A stretch of 64,000 nucleotides of DNA from Streptomyces canus (lineage in GTDB: Bacteria; Actinomycetota; Actinomycetes; Streptomycetales; Streptomycetaceae): positions 7,998,001 to 8,062,000 of the forward strand of contig NZ_JAUSWW010000001.1 of the NCBI RefSeq assembly GCF_030815415.1, given 5' to 3'. Each line of letters begins with the position of its first letter. The stretch's first letter is position 1. The position numbers and the translations under genes are program-made. The notes below the pieces were generated by a model that ran no database searches, was not told the DNA's origin, and was given only the letters and a program-made list of their open reading frames with translations. Of the stretch, positions 26,519 through 34,818 are shown in pieces.

Positions 26519-29500
26519 GCCTCGATCGGGTTGCCGAGCCAACGGGTGTCGTCGGGGACGGACTCCGCTGCCATGACGAGCGACGCGGGACCCAAGGTCG
26601 TCCGGGCCCCGATCGTGCTGCCGGGCAGCACGATCCCGCCAGGACCCAGCGTCGCGCCCTCACGGAGGACCACAGTATCCGTCCGCAAGATCCGGTCGTG
26701 GAAGAGGTGCGTCTGGAGCACACAGCCCCGGTTCACCGTCGCCCCGTCCTCCAGGGTCACCAGATCCGTCTCCGGCAGCCAGTAGCTCTCCACCCAGACG
26801 CCCCTGCCGATGCGCGCACCGAGCCCCCGCAGCCACGCCGTCATCAGCGGCGTACCGGGCACGGAACCCGCCAGCCACGGCACCGCCACGACCTCGACGA
26901 ACGTGTCCGCGAGCTCATTGCGCCACACGAAGCCGCTCCACAGCGGATGCTCCCCACTGCGGTGCCGCCCCACGAGCAGCCACTTCGCGACCACGGACAC
27001 CAGCCCCGCCACGGCACCCGCCGCGAGCAGCACCAGGCCCGCCAGCGCCCACGCCCACACACCCAGCGCACACAGCGCCGCCACCGTCAGCACCCCGATC
27101 GCCGCCGAGCAGAACACCGGCACGATCCGGCACAGCTCGACCAGACCGCGCGCCCACAGCAGCCGCGCAGGCGGGTCGTACGTCCGGCTCTGGTCCCCGC
27201 CGGCGGCGGCCCGCGGCAGCTTCACCGGCGGCAGCCCCAGATACGAGCTGCCCTTCTTCGCCTTCTTCGGCGTCGCCGACAGCACCCCGACGAGCCCGCC
27301 GTCCGGCACGGACCGCCCCGGCGCGGTCATCCCCGAGTTCCCGAGGAAGGCCCGCCGCCCGATCTCCGCCCGCCCGATCCGCATCCAGCCGCCACCGAGC
27401 TCGTACGGCGCGGTCAGCGTGTCGTCGGCCAGGAACGCGCCCTCGCCGACCGTGGTCAGGCTCGGCAGGGCGAGCACGGTCGACACCTCGGCACCCCGCC
27501 CGATCCGCATCCCGAGCAGCCGCAGCCACACCGGCGTGACCAGCCCGGCGTACAGCGGGAAGAGGGTCTCGCGCGAGCGGTCCATCAGCTGCGTGACGGT
27601 CCACGCCTGCCACCCGATCCGGCTGTGGGTCGGATGCGTGCCCTCCCGCAGCCGCAGGCTGAGCAGTCGTACGGCGACCAGGATCAGCAGCGCGTACGCC
27701 AGCCCGAAGGCGAGCGTCGCCGGTACGAGCGCCGCGGCGGCGCCCGTCAGAGGCGCGTCCGGCGTGAAGACCGCGCGACCGACCAGGAACGCGACCACCC
27801 CGGCCAGCACCGGAAGCGCGGTGAGCGCGAAGCCCGTCACGCCGTACATCACCCGCCAGTACGTGCCCTTGCGCGGCCGCTCCTTGGGCCAGTTCCGCTT
27901 GGCCTTGCCCAGCTTGACCGCGGGCGCGCCCGCCCAGCGCTGACCGGTGGGGACCTGCCCGGTGACCGCCGAACCCGGCGCCACCTCGGCCCGCTTGCCG
28001 ACCCGCGCGCCCGGGAAGAGGATGCTGCGCGTCCCGACGACCGCGTGCGCGCCCACCCTGACCGGGCCGATCTCCAGCCGGTCGCCGTCCAGCCACCACC
28101 CGGACAGGTCCACCTCGGACTCGACGGCCGCACCCCGGCCCAGCTTGAGCATGCCGGTCACCGGCGGCAGCGAGTGCAGGTCGGCATCAGGGCCGATCTT
28201 GGCGCCCAGCGCCCGCGCGTACCGCTCCAGCCACGACCCGGTCAGCGAGGTCGCCCCGCTGAACTCCGCCAGCCGCTCGGCCGCCCACAGCCGCAGATGC
28301 ACACCGCCACCGCGTGCGTACCGTCCCGGCCGCACACCCCGCAGCAGCAGCCGCGCCCCGCCCGCGGCGATCGCGAGCCGGCCGGGCGGGCTGAACAGCA
28401 CCAGCGCCGCCGCCCCGACCAGCCACCAGGAGGCGGTCGGCAGCCACGCGTAGGACACCACGTTGCCCAGCGCGGCCAGGACCACGGTCCAGCGCAGCCC
28501 GAGCAGGGTGAACAGGGGGACCATGGCGAGGAGTTGGATCACCTGGGCGCGCACCGGGACCGGGGCGACGATCCGCGCGGCCCCGTCGTCCTGCGCCGAC
28601 TTCTCCAGGTGCCGCGCCAGCTTTCGCAGCACGGGCTGCTGGTAGATGTCGAGGACGGCCGCGCTCGGATAGCGGGTGCGCAGCCGGGTGGTGAGCTGGG
28701 CCGCGGCGAGACTGCTGCCGCCGATCGCGAAGAAGTCATCACGCGCACTCGACACGGGGATGCCGAGCACCTCGCTCCACTGCTCGGCGAGCCACGCCTC
28801 GGTGCCGTAGAGCTGCTCGGCGGGACCACTGGTCCCGAGGTTCTCCAGCGGCCACGGCAGGGCGGCACGGTCCACCTTGCCCGACGTCCGGGTCGGCAGC
28901 TCGTCGACCGGCGCCAGCAACGGCACCAGGGCCGCGGGCAGTTCGGCCCGCAGCTTCTCGACGGCCGTCGCCTGGTCCCAGCCGTCCTGCGTGACGACGT
29001 AGCCGACGAGGAGTTGGTTGCCGCTGCGGGCGGTGCGCACGGCGGCGGCCGCTCCCGCGACTCCCGGCAACGCCTGGAGAGCGGCGTCGACCTCGCCGAG
29101 CTCGATACGACGCCCACCGAGCTTGATCTGCTCGTCGGCCCGCCCGAGGAAGACCAGCCCCTCCGGCTCCGCCTTGACGAGGTCACCGCTGCGGTACGCC
29201 CGTTCCCAGCCCAGCGACTCCAGCGGCGCGTACTTCTCCGCGTCCTTCTCGGCGTCCAGGTACCGGGCGAGCCCGACGCCGCCGATCACCAACTGCCCAG
29301 TGGCGCCCATCGGTACCGGCGCCCCGGCCTCGTCGACGACGGCCAGCTCCCAGCCGTCCAGCGGCAGCCCGATCCGGATCGGCTCCTCGCCGCTCATCAG
29401 CGAGGCACAGGCCACGACGGTCGCCTCGGTCGGCCCGTACGTGTTCCAGACCTCGCGCCCCTCGGTCACCAGCCGCTGCACCAGCTCGGGCGGGCAGGCC

Positions 29501-30357
29501 TCACCGCCGAAGATGAGCAGCCGCACGTCGTTGAGGGTCTCCGGCTCCCAGAGCGCCGCGAGCGTCGGCACCGTCGACACGACGGTGATCTCCTGCTCCA
29601 CCAGCCAGGGCCCGAGATCGGCGCCGCTCCTGACCTGCGCACGCGGCACCGGCACCAGACAGGCCCCGTACCGCCACGCCAGCCACATCTCCTCGCAGGA
29701 CGCGTCGAAGGCGACCGACAGTCCCGCCATGACCCTGTCAGCCGGACCGATGGGGTCGTCCGTGAGGAAGAGCGCGGCCTCGGCGTCCACGAACGCGGCG
29801 GCACTGCGGTGGCTCACGGCGACGCCCTTGGGCTTCCCGGTCGATCCGGAGGTGAAGATGATCCACGCGTCGTGCTCGACGCCGGGACGCGCGGTGGCAA
29901 CCTCGCTGCGTCCCGTGACGGTCAGTTCGTGACCGGCCCCGACGACGGCCCGTACGCCCGCCTCCCCGAACACCAACTCGGCCCGCTCGTCCGGGTCCTC
30001 GGCATCCACCGGGACGTAGGCGGCACCGGCGGCGAGCACGGCGAGAATCGCGATGTAGAGGTCGTTGGTCCCGGACGGAACGCGGACGCCCACCCGGTCG
30101 CCGAGCCCGACCCCGGCGTCCGCGAGCCGGCGGCGCAGCCGCTCGACCTCCACGGCGAGCGCACGGTAGGTCAGACAGGTCGTACCGTCGTCCAGCGCGG
30201 GCTCGTCCGGGTAGGACCGCACGGATGCGTCGAAGACGTCGACGAGGGTGCGCGGAGAGGCCGCGGGGCCCCCGGAGAAACGTGCCGTATCGCCGAACCG
30301 CTCGCGGATCTCGTCCTCGAGCAGGCCGAGAGCACTGCTCTCGTGTGTGGCTGCCAT
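26506..30357 (-). CDS. Pls/PosA-type single-module NRPS (poly-amino-acid synthetase-like)
   Basis: 1283 residues. Adenylation domain about 20-520 (IIFTSGSTGKPKGVAVSHRS about 170, NTYGPTEATVVA, YRSGDLVKAEPEGLVFLGRA), carrier domain with the phosphopantetheine Ser in FFAIGGSSLAAAQL about 547, then membrane helices alternating with three soluble domains that carry left-handed beta-helix hexapeptide repeats (IGPDADLHSLPPVTG, IGRGAEVSTVLALPS, IGRGVWVESYWLPE). There is no condensation or thioesterase domain. This is the layout of epsilon-poly-L-lysine synthetase Pls, a membrane enzyme. Pocket residues read by eye as D-A-E-S-I-G-T-V-V-K resemble lysine codes. ATG 30357 with GAGGACC. The product may be a short or long homo-oligomer of a basic amino acid. 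Confidence 0.88.
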   Translation of the reverse strand: MAATHESSALGLLEDEIRERFGDTARFSGGPAASPRTLVDVFDASVRSYPDEPALDDGTTCLTYRALAVEVERLRRRLADAGVGLGDRVGVRVPSGTNDLYIAILAVLAAGAAYVPVDAEDPDERAELVFGEAGVRAVVGAGHELTVTGRSEVATARPGVEHDAWIIFTSGSTGKPKGVAVSHRSAAAFVDAEAALFLTDDPIGPADRVMAGLSVAFDASCEEMWLAWRYGACLVPVPRAQVRSGADLGPWLVEQEITVVSTVPTLAALWEPETLNDVRLLIFGGEACPPELVQRLVTEGREVWNTYGPTEATVVACASLMSGEEPIRIGLPLDGWELAVVDEAGAPVPMGATGQLVIGGVGLARYLDAEKDAEKYAPLESLGWERAYRSGDLVKAEPEGLVFLGRADEQIKLGGRRIELGEVDAALQALPGVAGAAAAVRTARSGNQLLVGYVVTQDGWDQATAVEKLRAELPAALVPLLAPVDELPTRTSGKVDRAALPWPLENLGTSGPAEQLYGTEAWLAEQWSEVLGIPVSSARDDFFAIGGSSLAAAQLTTRLRTRYPSAAVLDIYQQPVLRKLARHLEKSAQDDGAARIVAPVPVRAQVIQLLAMVPLFTLLGLRWTVVLAALGNVVSYAWLPTASWWLVGAAALVLFSPPGRLAIAAGGARLLLRGVRPGRYARGGGVHLRLWAAERLAEFSGATSLTGSWLERYARALGAKIGPDADLHSLPPVTGMLKLGRGAAVESEVDLSGWWLDGDRLEIGPVRVGAHAVVGTRSILFPGARVGKRAEVAPGSAVTGQVPTGQRWAGAPAVKLGKAKRNWPKERPRKGTYWRVMYGVTGFALTALPVLAGVVAFLVGRAVFTPDAPLTGAAAALVPATLAFGLAYALLILVAVRLLSLRLREGTHPTHSRIGWQAWTVTQLMDRSRETLFPLYAGLVTPVWLRLLGMRIGRGAEVSTVLALPSLTTVGEGAFLADDTLTAPYELGGGWMRIGRAEIGRRAFLGNSGMTAPGRSVPDGGLVGVLSATPKKAKKGSSYLGLPPVKLPRAAAGGDQSRTYDPPARLLWARGLVELCRIVPVFCSAAIGVLTVAALCALGVWAWALAGLVLLAAGAVAGLVSVVAKWLLVGRHRSGEHPLWSGFVWRNELADTFVEVVAVPWLAGSVPGTPLMTAWLRGLGARIGRGVWVESYWLPETDLVTLEDGATVNRGCVLQTHLFHDRILRTDTVVLREGATLGPGGIVLPGSTIGARTTLGPASLVMAAESVPDDTRWLGNPIEAWRP

Positions 30358-30763
30358 CGGTCCTCGCGTCTCGATCCCGGAAGCCCCGGGGCGCTGGCGG
30401 GCCCGCAGGTCTGCCTGGGGTTGTCCGGGTCCAGCTCCGTAACAAGCCGGAAATTTTAGTACGACGCTAGGTCCGTGCCCGGGGAACGGCCACCGCAGAG
30501 GGCCCGTCCGGGTGGGTACTTGATCGGGCCGCACTCAGTCTGACCTGCGGGTTCGCGCTTCGGACGAGACATGCCCCACATCGCCCAAGAGCTCCGAGAA
30601 CAGGCCGAGTTGGTGCTTTTGTTGCCTGGCGTACGCCTCGAATTCATTGGTTCGTAGGGTGCCGTTCACGCCGGCGATTGCGCGGGTGGTCCGCTGCGGG
30701 CTGCTCGGGATGTCGTGCCGCAGCCGGAAAAGCAAAAAACCCCTGATCAACAGGGGTTTTAGC
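30358..30763. other. Gene-poor stretch between NRPS gene and tRNA-Leu
   Basis: About 400 bases. It should contain the NRPS promoter near 30440-30475 (AT-richer AAATTTTAGTACGACG). From 30540 to 30740 GC is clearly lower than the surroundings and a short leftward frame (stop near 30535) encodes FEAYARQQKHQLGLFSELL. No family is recognised; it could be an integration scar or a gene remnant next to the tRNA. Confidence 0.35.
30736..30760 (-). terminator. Terminator of tRNA-Leu
   Basis: Perfect ten-base arms AAAACCCCTG and CAGGGGTTTT around a five-base loop, immediately after the tRNA 3' end and followed on the minus strand by a T-rich run. Textbook intrinsic terminator. Confidence 0.9.
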
Positions 30764-30851
30764 TGGTGTCCGAGGGGGGACTTGAACCCCCACGCCCGAT
30801 AAAGGGCACTAGCACCTCAAGCTAGCGCGTCTGCCATTCCGCCACCCGGAC
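30764..30851 (-). tRNA. tRNA-Leu (anticodon GAG)
   Basis: 88 nt including an encoded CCA. Acceptor stem GTCCGGG pairs with CTCGGAC (one G-T). Anticodon arm CTAGC-TTGAGGT-GCTAG gives anticodon GAG. The long variable arm (GCCCTTTATCGGGC) is the class II feature of leucine tRNAs, and the T arm GGGGG-TTCAAGT-CCCCC is intact. A terminator follows directly. Confidence 0.95.
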
Positions 30852-31038
30852 AAGGTGTCTGTCGCGCGGGGTTCCCCTCGCGGCGACAGAGGAAACATTA
30901 CCAGGCTTTCGAGGTGCCCCGATCACCCCCTCGTCCCGGCGTGAACGGCGTGTGACGGGCCGGGTCCGCTCTTGGGTGCGGCCGGTCGGAGGGGGAGGAT
31001 GAGGGGAACCACCAGCAGTGACAGCGGGAGGAACCACC

Positions 31039-32364
31039 GTGAGCGGGACGGACACGACCAGGCACGTCACCGGCGAGGACGAGGTCGTGGACCTCTGCCG
31101 TGAGCTGATCCAGATCGACACCAGCAACTACGGCGACCACTCGGGCCCGGGCGAGCGCAAGGCGGCCGAGTACGTCGCCGAGAAGCTCGCGGAGGTGGGC
31201 CTCGACCCGCAGATCTTCGAGTCGCACCAGGGACGCGCCTCCACGGTCGCCCGCATCGAGGGCGAGGACCCCTCCAAGCCGGCGCTGCTCATCCACGGGC
31301 ACACCGACGTCGTACCGGCCAACGCGGCGGACTGGACCCACCACCCCTTCTCCGGCGAGATCGTCGACGGATGCGTGTGGGGACGAGGTGCCGTCGACAT
31401 GAAGGACATGGACGCGATGACCCTCGCGGTCGTCCGCGACCGGCTGCGCAGCGGCCGCAAGCCCCCGCGTGACATCGTCCTCGCCTTCCTCGCCGACGAG
31501 GAGGCCGGCGGCACGTACGGCGCCCGGTACCTCGTCGACAAGCACCCCGATCTCTTCGAGGGCGTCACCGAGGCGATCGGCGAGGTCGGCGGGTTCTCCT
31601 TCACCGTCAACGAGAACCTGCGGCTCTACCTGGTCGAGACCGCCCAGAAGGGCATGCACTGGATGCGGCTCACCGTGGACGGCACGGCCGGACACGGGTC
31701 GATGACCAACAACGACAACGCGATCACGGAGCTGTGCGAGGCCGTCGGCCGGCTCGGGCGGCACACGTGGCCGGTGCGGGTCACCAAGACCGTGCGGTCC
31801 TTCCTCGACGAGCTCTCCGACGCGCTCGGCACCGAGCTCGACCCCGAGAACATGGACGAGACCCTCGCCAAGCTCGGCGGCATCGCCAAGATGGTCGGCG
31901 CCACGCTGCGGAACTCGGCGGCGCCCACCATGCTCGGCGCCGGCTACAAGGTCAACGTCATCCCCGGCCAGGCCACCGCCCACGTCGACGGGCGCTTCCT
32001 GCCCGGCTACGAGGAGGAGTTCCTCGCCGACCTCGACCGCATCCTCGGTCCGCGCGTGCGCCGCGAGGACGTGCACGGCGACAAGGCCCTGGAGACCGAC
32101 TTCGACGGCAGGCTCGTCGACGCCATGCAGGTCGCCCTGAGCGCCGAGGACCCGATCGCCCGCGCCGTGCCCTACATGCTCTCCGGCGGCACCGACGCCA
32201 AGTCCTTCGACGACCTCGGCATCCGTTGCTTCGGCTTCGCGCCGCTCCAGCTGCCGCCGGAGCTCGACTTCGCCGGGATGTTCCACGGCATCGACGAGCG
32301 TGTGCCCGTGGAGGGGCTCAAGTTCGGTGTGCGGGTGCTCGACCGGTTCATCGACGCGTCCTGA
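31039..32364 (+). CDS. M20/M25/M40 family metallopeptidase
   Basis: 441 residues. Metal ligands are visible: LLIHGHTDVVP (about 86), GRGAVDMKDMDAM (Asp bridging), AFLADEEAGG (catalytic Glu pair) and the C-terminal FAGMFHGIDERVP His. Dimerisation lid in the middle (VDGTAGHGSM). Cytosolic di-zinc carboxypeptidase or dipeptidase type; substrate unknown. GTG 31039 is chosen since GGGAGGA lies seven bases ahead; a GTG at 31018 is in frame but lacks a site. Confidence 0.88.
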   Translation: MSGTDTTRHVTGEDEVVDLCRELIQIDTSNYGDHSGPGERKAAEYVAEKLAEVGLDPQIFESHQGRASTVARIEGEDPSKPALLIHGHTDVVPANAADWTHHPFSGEIVDGCVWGRGAVDMKDMDAMTLAVVRDRLRSGRKPPRDIVLAFLADEEAGGTYGARYLVDKHPDLFEGVTEAIGEVGGFSFTVNENLRLYLVETAQKGMHWMRLTVDGTAGHGSMTNNDNAITELCEAVGRLGRHTWPVRVTKTVRSFLDELSDALGTELDPENMDETLAKLGGIAKMVGATLRNSAAPTMLGAGYKVNVIPGQATAHVDGRFLPGYEEEFLADLDRILGPRVRREDVHGDKALETDFDGRLVDAMQVALSAEDPIARAVPYMLSGGTDAKSFDDLGIRCFGFAPLQLPPELDFAGMFHGIDERVPVEGLKFGVRVLDRFIDAS

Positions 32365-32443
32365 CGGCGTAGGCCGAGAATTGACGTCACTATTCGACAG
32401 CCCGTGCGGAAACGAATGAGAAGGGTGAATGCACTCATAGGCT

Positions 32444-32471
32444 CGTAGCTTCATTACTCCGTCCTCGTTAC
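32444..32471 (+). promoter_or_regulatory. Candidate sigma-BldN promoter of chpH
   Basis: CGTAGC and CGTTAC separated by 16 bases, 56 bases before the chpH start. This resembles the sigma-BldN consensus as remembered (CGTAAC, 16-base gap, CGTTGA). Chaplin genes are known sigma-BldN targets, so the position and the spacing support it. Confidence 0.45.
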
Positions 32472-32526
32472 AGGTGATGCGATCGGCAAATAAACACGAG
32501 ATCGCTTTTGCCAACAAGGAGGAATA

Positions 32527-32760
32527 ATGATCAAGAAGGTCGTCGCCGCTGCGGCTGCCACTGGTGGCCTGGTTCTCGCGGGTGCGGGCCTGGCCGTCGC
32601 CGACGCGGGTGCCCAGGGTGCCGCGGTGCACTCCCCGGGTGTCCTGTCCGGCAACGTCGTTCAGGCGCCCGTCCACGTCCCGGTGAACGTGTGCGGCAAC
32701 ACGATCTCCGTGATCGGTCTGCTGAACCCCGCCTTCGGCAACACCTGCATCAACAAGTGA
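32527..32760 (+). CDS. chpH: Short chaplin ChpH
   Basis: 77 residues: Sec signal peptide (KKVVAAAAATGGLVLAGAGL, cleavage after AVA-D) and one chaplin domain, SPGVLSGNVVQAPVHVPVNV followed by CGNTISVIGLLNPAFGNTC with the conserved disulfide Cys pair. Short chaplins assemble into amyloid fibrils that lower surface tension and coat aerial hyphae. Strong site AAGGAGG before ATG. Followed by chpC, the arrangement also found in S. coelicolor. Confidence 0.95.
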   Translation: MIKKVVAAAAATGGLVLAGAGLAVADAGAQGAAVHSPGVLSGNVVQAPVHVPVNVCGNTISVIGLLNPAFGNTCINK

Positions 32761-32884
32761 CATCGATCCGCTGAGGGTCGTTTGACACCCGCCGGCCTCG
32801 GAGCGCGCGCCATGCGCCCCGGGGCCGACCGGTCTATTCACGAGGATTGCAGGTCGGAATCGAAAAGGCAGGGAGAATTCAGGA

Positions 32885-33697
32885 ATGCGACAGGTCACCC
32901 GCAAAGGCCTGATGACCGTGGCGGCCGCGACCGGCGTGATCGCCGCCGCGGGCGGTGCCGCCCACGCCGACTCGGCCGCGAACGGATCGAGCTCGAACTC
33001 GCCCGGCGTGCTGTCGGGCAACACGGTGCAGGCGCCGGTGCACGCGCCGGTGAACGTCTGCGGCAACACCGTCGACGTGGTCGGGGTGCTCAACCCGGCC
33101 ATGGGCAACAAGTGCGCCAACACCAGCGGATCGTCCGGCGGGTACGGCGACGACGGTGGGTACGGCGGTGGCTCCGGCGGCAGCGGTTCGTCGTCCGACG
33201 GTCACGCGAGCGGCTCGCCGGGCGTCGGCTCCGGCAACCACGTCGAGGCCCCGGTGGACGTCCCGGTGAACGTCTGCGGCAACAGCGTCGACATCATCGG
33301 GATCGGCAACCCCGCCACGGGCAACGACTGCGCGAACGACGGCTCCGGGGGCGGGCACCCCGGCACACCTCCGGGCGGTGGCCAGACGCCCCCCGGCGGC
33401 CCGGACCAGCCCGGCAACCCCGGGCAGCCGAACAACCCGGGCAACCCCGTGGAGCCGGGCACCCCCGGATCCCCGGGCACCCCCGGATCCCCGGGCACAC
33501 CGCCGTCCTCGGGCGGGGAGACGCCGGGCTCGCCGGGCGGCAACCACCCCGGTACGCAGACGGTCGCCCAGCCGCACGGTGAGGCCCAGCTCGCCCACAC
33601 GGGCAGCGACCTCCCGCTGGGGCTCACCCTGCCGGTCGGGGCGGGCGCGCTGCTGGCGGGCGCGGTGCTCTACCGCAAGGCACGGGCAGCCGCGTAG
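32885..33697 (+). CDS. chpC: Long chaplin ChpC with sortase anchor
   Basis: 270 residues: signal peptide, two chaplin domains (SPGVLSGNTVQAPVHAPVNV and SPGVGSGNHVEAPVDVPVNV, each with a Cys pair), a Gly/Pro/Ser-rich wall-spanning spacer (GTPGSPGTPGSPGTP repeats), sortase motif LAHTG, a hydrophobic helix and a basic tail. Class E sortases of Streptomyces use LAxTG, so the protein should be linked to peptidoglycan and nucleate short-chaplin fibrils. GGGAG precedes the ATG. Own promoter possible in the 124-base gap after chpH. Confidence 0.94.
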   Translation: MRQVTRKGLMTVAAATGVIAAAGGAAHADSAANGSSSNSPGVLSGNTVQAPVHAPVNVCGNTVDVVGVLNPAMGNKCANTSGSSGGYGDDGGYGGGSGGSGSSSDGHASGSPGVGSGNHVEAPVDVPVNVCGNSVDIIGIGNPATGNDCANDGSGGGHPGTPPGGGQTPPGGPDQPGNPGQPNNPGNPVEPGTPGSPGTPGSPGTPPSSGGETPGSPGGNHPGTQTVAQPHGEAQLAHTGSDLPLGLTLPVGAGALLAGAVLYRKARAAA

Positions 33698-33712
33698 CGG
33701 ACACGGCGCATG

Positions 33713-33748
33713 ACGGAGCGGGCCCCGCATCGGCGGGGCCCGCTCCGT
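33713..33748. terminator. Strong terminator after chpC
   Basis: Perfect sixteen-base arms (ACGGAGCGGGCCCCGC and its complement) with an ATCG loop followed by TTTT. It lies between convergent chpC and the DUF5703 gene. Confidence 0.9.
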
Positions 33749-33763
33749 TTTCGTCGCGTCATC

Positions 33764-33952
33764 TCACCAGGTGGCACGAACCTGGCGGATGATCCTGCGG
33801 CGCAGCCGCACCCTGCGGCTTCCGTCACGCAGCAGGCTCAGGCGGTCCAACTCCCAGTGTCCGTACTCGGCATGGTCCGTCAGCAGTCGGGTGGCGTCCT
33901 TGCGGGAGACCCCGCGCGGTACGTACACGTCGACAAATTCGTATTCCGGCAT
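33764..33952 (-). CDS. DUF5703 small protein
   Basis: 62 residues, soluble and basic: MPEYEFVDVYVPRGVSRKDA, then LLTDHAEYGHWELDRLSLL and an Arg-rich end RRVRLRRRIIRQVR. Matches the short actinobacterial DUF5703 family as remembered; function unknown. Divergent from the next gene, with only 47 bases between starts. Confidence 0.75.
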   Translation of the reverse strand: MPEYEFVDVYVPRGVSRKDATRLLTDHAEYGHWELDRLSLLRDGSRRVRLRRRIIRQVRATW

Positions 33953-33960
33953 CGCATCTA

Positions 33961-33990
33961 TTGTGCGGTCTGGGGCCCGGTACGGATAGC
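33961..33990 (+). promoter_or_regulatory. Promoter for a leaderless transcript
   Basis: TTGTGC (33961) and GATAGC (33985) with an 18-base gap; the expected transcription start falls on or next to the A of the ATG at 34000. No ribosome-binding site precedes that ATG, which fits a leaderless mRNA. Confidence 0.4.
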
Positions 33991-33999
33991 GTCTGCACT

Positions 34000-34704
34000 A
34001 TGTCTGATGCTGTGCAGCCCACCGCTGCCGAGGTACGTGCCGCCGCCGAGGCGGTCAAGACCGCGCTCGACCGCCACCTGGCCGCGGTCGAACGCCGGTC
34101 GGGGGAGGACGACCCGGCCGTGTACGAGGCGTTCAACGAGCTCGCCGCGGCCGCCGAGACGTACGACGAGCTGCTCTACGACCGCTACGACGAGGTCACC
34201 CCCTTCGAGATCCCCGGCACCGAGGACGCGCTTCCGCCGTACACCGGCCCCGAGGAGCCGCATGCGGTGAGCGTGCTGATCCGCCGTGACTACGCGGTGG
34301 CGGAGCCGCAGCGGCTGCTCGCGCAGGCGCAGCGGATCGAGGCGGCGGACTACGAGGACGGTGCGGAGACCTCCGGCACGGTGCACGGAGCGTTGGGCAT
34401 CCTGTTCGGAGAGTTCGAACCGGACGAGATCGCCTCCCGGCACAAGGAGTTCGGCCTGGAGGAGGGCGACTCCACGCTGTGGGTGACCGCGGCGGACGAG
34501 CAGGCGGATCCCGGTGAGTGGCTGGCGGGGCCGTTCGAGCAGATCGACGCGCAGCGGGTGGTGTGCCGGTTCGACGTCAGCGCGGTGTTCGACGACGAGA
34601 TCGATGACGGCGAGATCGATGACGCCATCGATGACGGCGAGGACGAGCTGGACGATCTCGACGCGGAGCTGGACGAGGACGAGGATCTGGAGCGCCACGC
34701 GTAA
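34000..34704 (+). CDS. Conserved acidic protein of unknown function
   Basis: 234 residues. Helical N-terminus (AAEVRAAAEAVKTALDRHLA), a mixed central domain (EPHAVSVLIRRDYAVAEP, VHGALGILFGEFEPDEIA), and a strongly acidic tail of about 35 residues made of EIDDGE/AIDDGE-type repeats, nearly all Asp/Glu. No signal peptide. It looks like the soluble actinobacterial proteins found near chaplin or M20 genes; no activity can be assigned. ATG 34000 lacks a ribosome-binding site. Confidence 0.7.
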   Translation: MSDAVQPTAAEVRAAAEAVKTALDRHLAAVERRSGEDDPAVYEAFNELAAAAETYDELLYDRYDEVTPFEIPGTEDALPPYTGPEEPHAVSVLIRRDYAVAEPQRLLAQAQRIEAADYEDGAETSGTVHGALGILFGEFEPDEIASRHKEFGLEEGDSTLWVTAADEQADPGEWLAGPFEQIDAQRVVCRFDVSAVFDDEIDDGEIDDAIDDGEDELDDLDAELDEDEDLERHA

Positions 34705-34779
34705 CGCTGCGCCGGGCTTGGGCGGCGGCGGGCGCGGAGGGATTCCGTGGCCGCCGCCGTCTCGCGTGTGCGGGTGCGT

Positions 34780-34815
34780 CGTGGCTTGTCGCGCAGTTCT
34801 CCGAGCCCCTTGGGT
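34780..34815. repeat. Streptomyces intergenic repeat, second copy
   Basis: CGTGGCTTGTCGCGC followed by AGTTCTCCGAGCCCC. Its first 15 bases are identical to 4498-4512. It lies between convergent genes. Confidence 0.5.
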
Positions 34816-34818
34816 GGG

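Noticed and set aside
26506-30357. Classical multi-module peptide antibiotic cluster
   Set aside because: Only one module, no condensation or thioesterase domain and no tailoring genes nearby.
26449-30459. 1336-codon open frame antisense to the Pls-like NRPS
   Set aside because: High-GC shadow: Arg/Pro/Gly/Ala-rich, no domain, and the opposite strand encodes a clear NRPS.
30764-30851. tRNA as active integration site with an adjacent prophage or ICE
   Set aside because: No integrase, excisionase or duplicated tRNA end was seen; only a short low-GC stretch.
33100-33540. Short direct repeats suggesting a CRISPR-like array
   Set aside because: They are codon repeats of the Gly/Pro-rich spacer of chpC (GTPGSP), too short and without spacers.
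32782-33582. Rightward Arg-rich frame in the chaplin region
   Set aside because: Out-of-frame reading of chpC.
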